Position numbers and translations under genes: made by a program | In this document: piece after piece, positions 8,471 through 12,604 of the stretch | How the letters are laid out: each line of letters starts with the position of its first letter | Position numbering within the stretch: position 1 is the first letter of the stretch | Notes under the pieces: generated by a model | Databases searched by the model: none | Seen by the model: the letters and a program-made list of their open reading frames with translations, nothing else | Told to the model about the DNA's origin: nothing | NCBI GenBank assembly: GCA_000151295.1 | Contig: GG745336.1 | Span: 1,159,865 to 1,172,468, forward strand | DNA length: 12,604 nucleotides | From: Allomyces macrogynus ATCC 38327 | Taxonomy: Eukaryota; Blastocladiomycota; Blastocladiomycetes; Blastocladiales; Blastocladiaceae | Reading direction: 5' to 3'

Positions 8471-8491
8471 TGCAGGCAGATGCAGCCTGCA
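8471..8491. promoter_or_regulatory. Perfect inverted repeat in the stress-protein promoter
   Basis: TGCAGGC and GCCTGCA are perfect 7-bp arms separated by 7 nt (AGATGCA), about 117 bp upstream of the TATA-like box at 8608. The position suits a dimeric transcription-factor site. The arms also overlap other TGCA words nearby (CTGCTGCAGG, CATGCATGG), so chance is possible. Confidence 0.35.
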
Positions 8492-8607
8492 CACCATGCA
8501 TGGCACGGCACCCCACACTTTCGACTTCCACCCCCACCCACACCCGAACCGGAACAAAAATTTGTTCGCTCGCACCCCGCTCCCGCCTCGCACTTGGTCG
8601 CGTTGGA

Positions 8608-8614
8608 CATAAAG
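8608..8614 (+). promoter_or_regulatory. TATA-like box of the stress-protein gene
   Basis: CATAAAG in GGACATAAAGCC lies 70-76 nt upstream of the ATG at 8684 and is followed by a pyrimidine-rich leader containing CTCTCTCTCG. It differs by one base from TATAAAG at 7518. Confidence 0.5.
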
Positions 8615-8683
8615 CCGGCTCGCTCCCGACCTAACCATTGCTCTCTCTCGCCAACTGTCCCTCCCGTTACCGCCTCGACCACC

Positions 8684-9483
8684 ATGACCAACCACCCCGT
8701 CCTCCGCTTCCAGTCCGTCTCGGAGATGTACGTGCAGCTGCCCGGCCCGCTCGCTCGCTCCGCTAGCCGCTGCAGCAACTGACGCTCCCTACCCCCCCAT
8801 TTTCCAGCGCCGACTGGACGTCGACCGCCGCGCCCCTCCCCGAGGGCGGCCGCCCGCTCGCTGCGCGCCGCAAGATTTTGCTGGCCTACGACACGTCGCG
8901 TCTCGGCGACGAGGCGCTGCAGTGGACGTTTGACGAGCTCCTCCGCGACGACGAGGACCACCTTGTGCTCGTGACCGCCGTCGAGCCCACGCGGTGGGTC
9001 GCCTCCGGCCTGGCTCTGCTCACGCAGTCCGAGGCCGAGATTCGCTCGCAGCTCGCCCGCCACGAGTCGGCCGTCCGTGCGGTCCAGTCGGCCGTCACGG
9101 CGCTGTGCCTGCGCCGCGGTATCTCGACGCAGACGTTCTTTGTCGAGGGCGATGCGCGCGACGTGATTCTCGATGTCGCGGACCGCACGCACGCGGATGT
9201 GATTGTCGTTGGTGCGCGTGGTCTCGGCGCGGTCAAGCGCGCCGTCCTCGGGTCGACGTCGCAGTTTGTCTCGCAGAACGCGACGGTGCCCGTGGTTATT
9301 GTCAAGCAGAAGGCTGCCACAGCGGAGTCGTCGGCCGCGGCCTCGGCCGAGCCCGTGGCGCTCCCGCTGGAGCGCACCAAGACGTGCGGCACGATCTTGG
9401 ACTGGATTAGTCTCAAGGATAAGGCGATTGAGAAGAAGCTGCGCGAGGAGGCGCCCGCGGCGGATGCGGTTGACGAGGAGTAG
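8684..9483 (+). CDS. Universal stress protein (UspA) family, single domain, 239 aa, two exons
   Basis: Exon 1 is 8684-8727 and exon 2 is 8808-9483, joined in phase 2 (codon ATC, Ile15). The ATG sits in CGACCACCATGA behind a TATA-like box. The UspA alpha/beta fold starts at residue 37 with KILLAYDTSR; the Asp43 after the first strand typically contacts the nucleotide. Residues 150-164 read GARGLGAVKRAVLGS, which matches the G-2x-G-9x-G-S ATP-binding motif, and VPVVIV (175-180) forms the last strand. By family knowledge this indicates the ATP-binding class of stress proteins, which work as dimers in stress resistance; the actual role here is unknown. Residues 1-36 and the Ala/Glu-rich tail from about 184 to 239 lie outside the domain; the tail contains CGTILDWISLKDKAIEKKLR, a possible amphipathic helix. 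Codon use matches the neighbouring genes. It converges with the gene ending at 9814. Confidence 0.88.
8728..8807 (+). other. Intron (80 nt) of the stress-protein gene
   Basis: The donor is GAGAT|GTACGTG. The branch CAACTGACG has its A at 8782. A pyrimidine tract with seven Cs follows, and the acceptor is TTTTCCAG at 8807. Removing it restores one frame from ATG 8684 into the UspA domain. This is the best supported intron in the window. Confidence 0.88.
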
Positions 9484-9559
9484 GTGGAGAAAGTGTTGGC
9501 CCACGAGTGCTTGTTTGTAGGGTGGTCAAGTTGGAGAAGCCGTGGTCTCAGAGCCATTT

Positions 9560-9584
9560 TTTATTTAAATAGACCGTGTTTATT
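9560..9584. terminator. Polyadenylation signals between convergent genes
   Basis: On the reverse strand AATAAA occurs at 9579-9584 and again at 9560-9565, about 230-250 nt after the stop of the reverse gene (9814-9816). On the forward strand the same segment reads TTTATTTAAATAG, an AT-rich element 75-90 nt after the stop at 9483. The two transcripts may therefore end on the same short segment or overlap. Confidence 0.5.
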
Positions 9585-9627
9585 GCGGAGCGATGTTTTC
9601 GTTTGCTGCTCAAGATTTTCTCTCTTT

Positions 9628-9702
9628 CGTCCCTTTCGTCGCGCGTCCCTCTCGTCGCGCTCAACAACATCCGTTCTCCCGCGTCCTGTTCTCCCGCGTC
9701 CT
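9628..9702. repeat. Two short tandem duplications in the convergent intergenic region
   Basis: CGTCCCTTTCGTCGCG (9628-9643) is followed directly by CGTCCCTCTCGTCGCG (9644-9659), one mismatch in 16. Then GTTCTCCCGCGTCCT occurs twice in tandem (9673-9687 and 9688-9702) without mismatch. They probably arose by replication slippage in the 3' untranslated region of the reverse gene. Confidence 0.7.
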
Positions 9703-9813
9703 GTTGGGGTTGCTGTGTTGCACAATGGTGCGCGTTCCGTATGTTCTTTAAACACCTGGTCGGTGCAAAACTGCATCGTGTTGAACACTCCCGTTGCCCT
9801 GTCTATCACTCCC

Positions 9814-12604
9814 TCATTCCTCGTCCTCCTCACCAATCACCTCCATCCGCTCCTCATCCTCCAAATCCAAATCACGCACCACCTCCCCGACATCCCTGAA
9901 CGGCGAGAAAATCGCCCGTAGCACACCCGGACCCGCACCGGCGTTATGCGCACTACGCTTGACGCTCGCCGACCCCAGACTCGCTGGCGCGCCCGCCGTG
10001 ATCTGGTGTACGGGTGTCAACGGTGGCCGCGCGGTACTGCCGCCTCTGCGCACGGGAGTTGGCGGCGGACGCACGGGCGTCGGTGGCGCGCGCGGCGGCG
10101 CGAGCGTGGTCAGATCCGGAAGCGCGGGGATGCGCGAGGGAGAAGCTTCGGGGGTGGGCGCCGTGTCCGCATCGGTATCAACGGGTAGAGATTGGGACTG
10201 GGACTGGGACTGGGACGGGCCCGAGAACGAGTACTTGGCGAACAGGGATCTGAAGGTGCCGGTGCGCTTGCGCGTCAGGCCACCAGTTGCGGAAGGTGCA
10301 GACGCGGGTGCCTCTGATGCCGGTTGCGATTGCGTGGTGGCCGGTGGGCCCGCAGGGTCGGCGCGGAACCGCGGCCGCGGCCCAGTCGCGTTTTCGGGTA
10401 CAGCGCGATCCTCTGGCGCGATACGGAACCGCGATCGCGGCGGTGGTGGAGGCGACGGGGCCACGTCCACGTCCGACACGCCTTCGCGCCGCGGAATCGG
10501 CGACGACGGTTGCGGCTCGTTCCTCGCCGCTGACGCCCCACTCTCTTCCGCTGCAAGCACCGGCATCGACGCCGTACGCAGCAGCCGCAACTTCGACGGC
10601 ACGCGAGGGGGACTAAACAGCGCCCCCGCGCTGCGCGTCGGCGACGCGGTCCCCTGATCCACCTCGACATGCCGCATCGGCGACGGCGACGTGGGCCCCG
10701 CCTCCTCTTCCCCGTACCGCATCGGCGTCGTCGAGCTGATCGCGCCACGCAGCCGCGCGCTAAACTGCAACTCGGTCGAGATTTGCTGCCGGCGCCGGCG
10801 TAAAAAATCGCTTGAGTCGAGCGACGCCGTGCGCTGCAGTTTCGATGGGGACCGGTGCCGGTCGTGCTCGTCCTCGTCGTCGCTCGCCGCATTGCGCTTC
10901 TGCCCGCCGCCGCCGGCACCGCGACGGCGCAGGAATTGGTTCGGTTGCACGGGTTGTGGCCGGAAGGGTTTGGCGTGCAGGACGACGTGGCGCGCGCCGC
11001 GGAGACGTTGCTGCAGGGCGGATGCTATGGCGACGGGGGCCGTGGGTACAACGGAGGAGGGTGGTGGTGGTGCGGGGGAGGGTGCGAGGACCGCGTGTTG
11101 GATGCGTCGCGGTTGTGGCGAGAACGGGTTTGCCGTCTGGTCGAGGTACTCGGCCAGGACTCCGCCGCACTGCTCGTAGAGGGCCTCGACGAGGTCTGGG
11201 AGCGGTTGGTGATAACTGCGTGATGTGGTCAATAATGAGTCTCCGGCGGCAACCACTTCGATTGAGCATAAGAACGAAACCGTACTGGAAAATGACCACC
11301 TGCTCAAACCACAGCCGGAACCGCGCGTCCGGGTCCACCTTGTCGGCTTTGGTCCGCAACTCGACCGTGGCCGCGCCGCTGCTGCACCAGAGGTCGAGTT
11401 TGGTCAAGTATGACTCAGCCTCGTCGCGCGCCGCGGCATGGTGTTCGTCGACAACCAGTGCCTCGAGATGCAGCACGAGCTGAATCAGACACGCGCGCGC
11501 CAGACACCGCTGCACGTACTGTGCCGGCTTAGCCACGGTATCGGCATAGTCGTGGATCGCCTGCCGCTCCTCGTCCGACAAGGAGTCGGCCATGGCCTCG
11601 GGATCGGCAAGGACGGCGGCCACATCGCGCTTGAACATGGCTACGAGGTTGTACGCAGACACGCACACGCCCGCGAGCCACGCCGAGTACTCGCCAACGT
11701 CCACGTTCGCGCGCACTTCCGGCAGTCGGTCGAGCACGTCATCGATCAGCGAACCGGGTCCGAAAATGTGCGCCGCGGCAACGGTCGGGAACCGCGCGGC
11801 CAAGTCCCGGACGGACGTGGGCTCGCCGAGCGTCGGGACCACGCGATGGTGATCGCCATGCCCGCGCCCGGGCGTCTGCGGATCGGCAACTGAGTCGGCT
11901 GGATCGTCAAACCAGTCGACCGCGAGCGACAGCGGCGAACCCGGTGGGATTCCCGGCAGGACGTGTGCGTAGGACTCGCACGCGTGCGGGACTCCACTGC
12001 GGTGGTGGACGTGGAACGGCGTCTCGGAAGCGGCGGGCGCATCGACCAGGTGCGACGTGACGCTCAGCAGCGCGTACGGGCTGCCAGCGACTGGGACCAG
12101 GACCGCGCATGTTTGCGCATCTTCCGTCTGGCACACCCACGTCCGGTCAAGACTGGGAGCCGCGACGACGGCGACGAGTGTGGAGGTAAAGGAGGAGGAG
12201 AGGAGTGCGGTGCTCATGACGCGCCGCACAACGTGCCACGGACCGCGCGGGTACGGGCTAGACGCGACCGACTGGCATGGCCAGTGGTGGACAGGGTGCG
12301 CTGCGTCGTCGACGAACGTGACGTGGTCCGCGGGTGCGCCGAGCCACGCGGTTGAGGAAGAGGCGAGGTCGAGCAGGGCCGGCGCGTCGACGACTGGCCG
12401 TGCGAGTGCTGCCAGGTGCCAGTCGAGCGGGCCTGACGACGCAGCGAGGCGCGCGCACGACAGGTACGTCCCGCCAAAGCAGTGCATGGCGCGCGCGGCC
12501 GGCAGATCGTCCCCGTTGTCGTCGGCAGGAGAGGCAGCGTTGAGCCACGAAAACCCGACATTGTGCCGCATGAGCAGCTGCCAGATCCCGTCATCGATGA
12601 GCCG
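9814..12604 (-). CDS. Sld3/Treslin-like DNA replication initiation factor, 5'-partial (at least 906 aa)
   Basis: Exon 1 (12604-11286) and exon 2 (11215-9814) join in phase 2 and give 906 codons plus TGA at 9816-9814. The frame is open to the window edge (RLIDDGIWQLLMRHNVGF), so the N-terminus lies beyond it. Numbering is from the first visible codon. Residues about 285-475 are helical; two stretches recall the Sld3-Treslin domain: ARACLIQLVLHLEALV (369-384), and WFEQVVIFHYHQPLPDLVEA followed by LYEQCGG across the splice. In that family this domain binds Cdc45 at replication origins. The rest is disordered, with nine S/T-P-x-K/R sites, the basic patch FLRRRRQQIS from 577, an SQ/TQ cluster at 734-780 and an acidic end (888-906). 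CDK phosphorylation of Sld3 and Treslin promotes binding to Dpb11/TopBP1, which fits this layout. The assignment rests on resemblance by eye; another CDK-regulated scaffold remains possible. Confidence 0.55.
10194..10216 (-). repeat. GGGACT hexanucleotide repeat encoding Ser-Gln dipeptides
   Basis: Three GGGACT units plus GGGAC on the forward strand; on the coding strand it reads CAGTCC units. It encodes a run of alternating Ser and Gln (residues 774-781) in the disordered tail of the replication-factor candidate. Repeat number may vary between strains. Confidence 0.8.
11216..11285 (-). other. Intron (70 nt) of the replication-factor candidate
   Basis: Read on the reverse strand, the donor is TTCCA|GTACGG (11285), the branch-like ATTGACC lies 15-20 nt before the end, and the acceptor is CACGCAG (11216). 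Removal joins VVIF with YHQPLPDLVEALYEQ through a His codon. The unspliced upstream frame turns into Arg/Pro/Thr-rich low-complexity sequence, while exon 2 continues as a 464-codon tail with consistent composition. Confidence 0.72.

Noticed and set aside
9794..10657. 287-codon forward ORF opposite the reverse gene
   Set aside because: This is an antisense shadow of the disordered tail; the reverse frame has spliced continuity, an intron and kinase motifs.
10760..11215. Unspliced continuation of the reverse gene's first frame
   Set aside because: After 11280 it becomes Arg/Pro/Thr low-complexity, whereas splicing at 11285/11216 gives a continuous domain and tail.
1..12604. tRNA, rRNA, CRISPR arrays, insertion sequences, prophage or bacterial operons
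   Set aside because: I saw no tRNA-like T-loop and acceptor pairing, no regularly spaced direct repeats of CRISPR type and no transposase; the spliced genes indicate a eukaryote. A covariance-model scan could not be run.

Overview
The window looks like nuclear DNA of a GC-rich, fungus-like eukaryote. Its genes are split by short GT-AG introns of about 70-80 nt, with a CTGAC-type branch site about 25 nt before the acceptor. TATA-like boxes lie upstream of forward genes, start codons sit in CACCATG-type contexts, and coding regions have a strong G/C third-position bias. There are no Shine-Dalgarno sites or operons. I cannot fix the lineage: a GC-rich basidiomycete or blastocladiomycete would fit, and other protists are not excluded.

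Layout. (1) Positions 1-298 may hold the 3' end of a forward gene entering from the left, with one 71-nt intron. (2) Positions 299-4160 have no gene I can support. They contain simple-sequence tracts and a strongly diverged tandem duplication of about 550 bp (about 1850-3150). (3) A forward gene (TATA box 4183, ATG 4676, stop 6672) encodes a protein of about 641 residues. It has a disordered N-terminus, a perilipin/PAT-like stretch, amphipathic 15-residue repeats and a C-terminal membrane segment. Its frame is broken by one apparent extra base near 5207, and its last exon is reached through a predicted 70-nt intron. (4) Positions 6763 to about 8460 are visibly less GC-rich and hold only a weak candidate gene (TATA box 7518, ORF 7586-8032). 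(5) A two-exon forward gene (8684-9483) encodes a 239-residue single-domain universal stress protein (UspA fold) with an intact ATP-binding motif. (6) Convergent to it, a two-exon reverse gene (9814 to beyond 12604) encodes at least 906 residues. I read it as a Sld3/Treslin-like replication initiation factor: a helical middle domain followed by a disordered tail with nine full CDK consensus sites, an SQ/TQ cluster and an acidic C-terminus.

The genes do not form an obvious pathway. They look like ordinary neighbours: a probable lipid-droplet or membrane-coating protein, a nucleotide-binding stress protein and a cell-cycle-controlled replication factor. The points most worth attention are the 15-residue repeat protein with its membrane tail and alternative C-terminus, and the concentration of kinase sites in the replication-factor candidate. 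All family assignments come from reading motifs by eye; no database search was possible.
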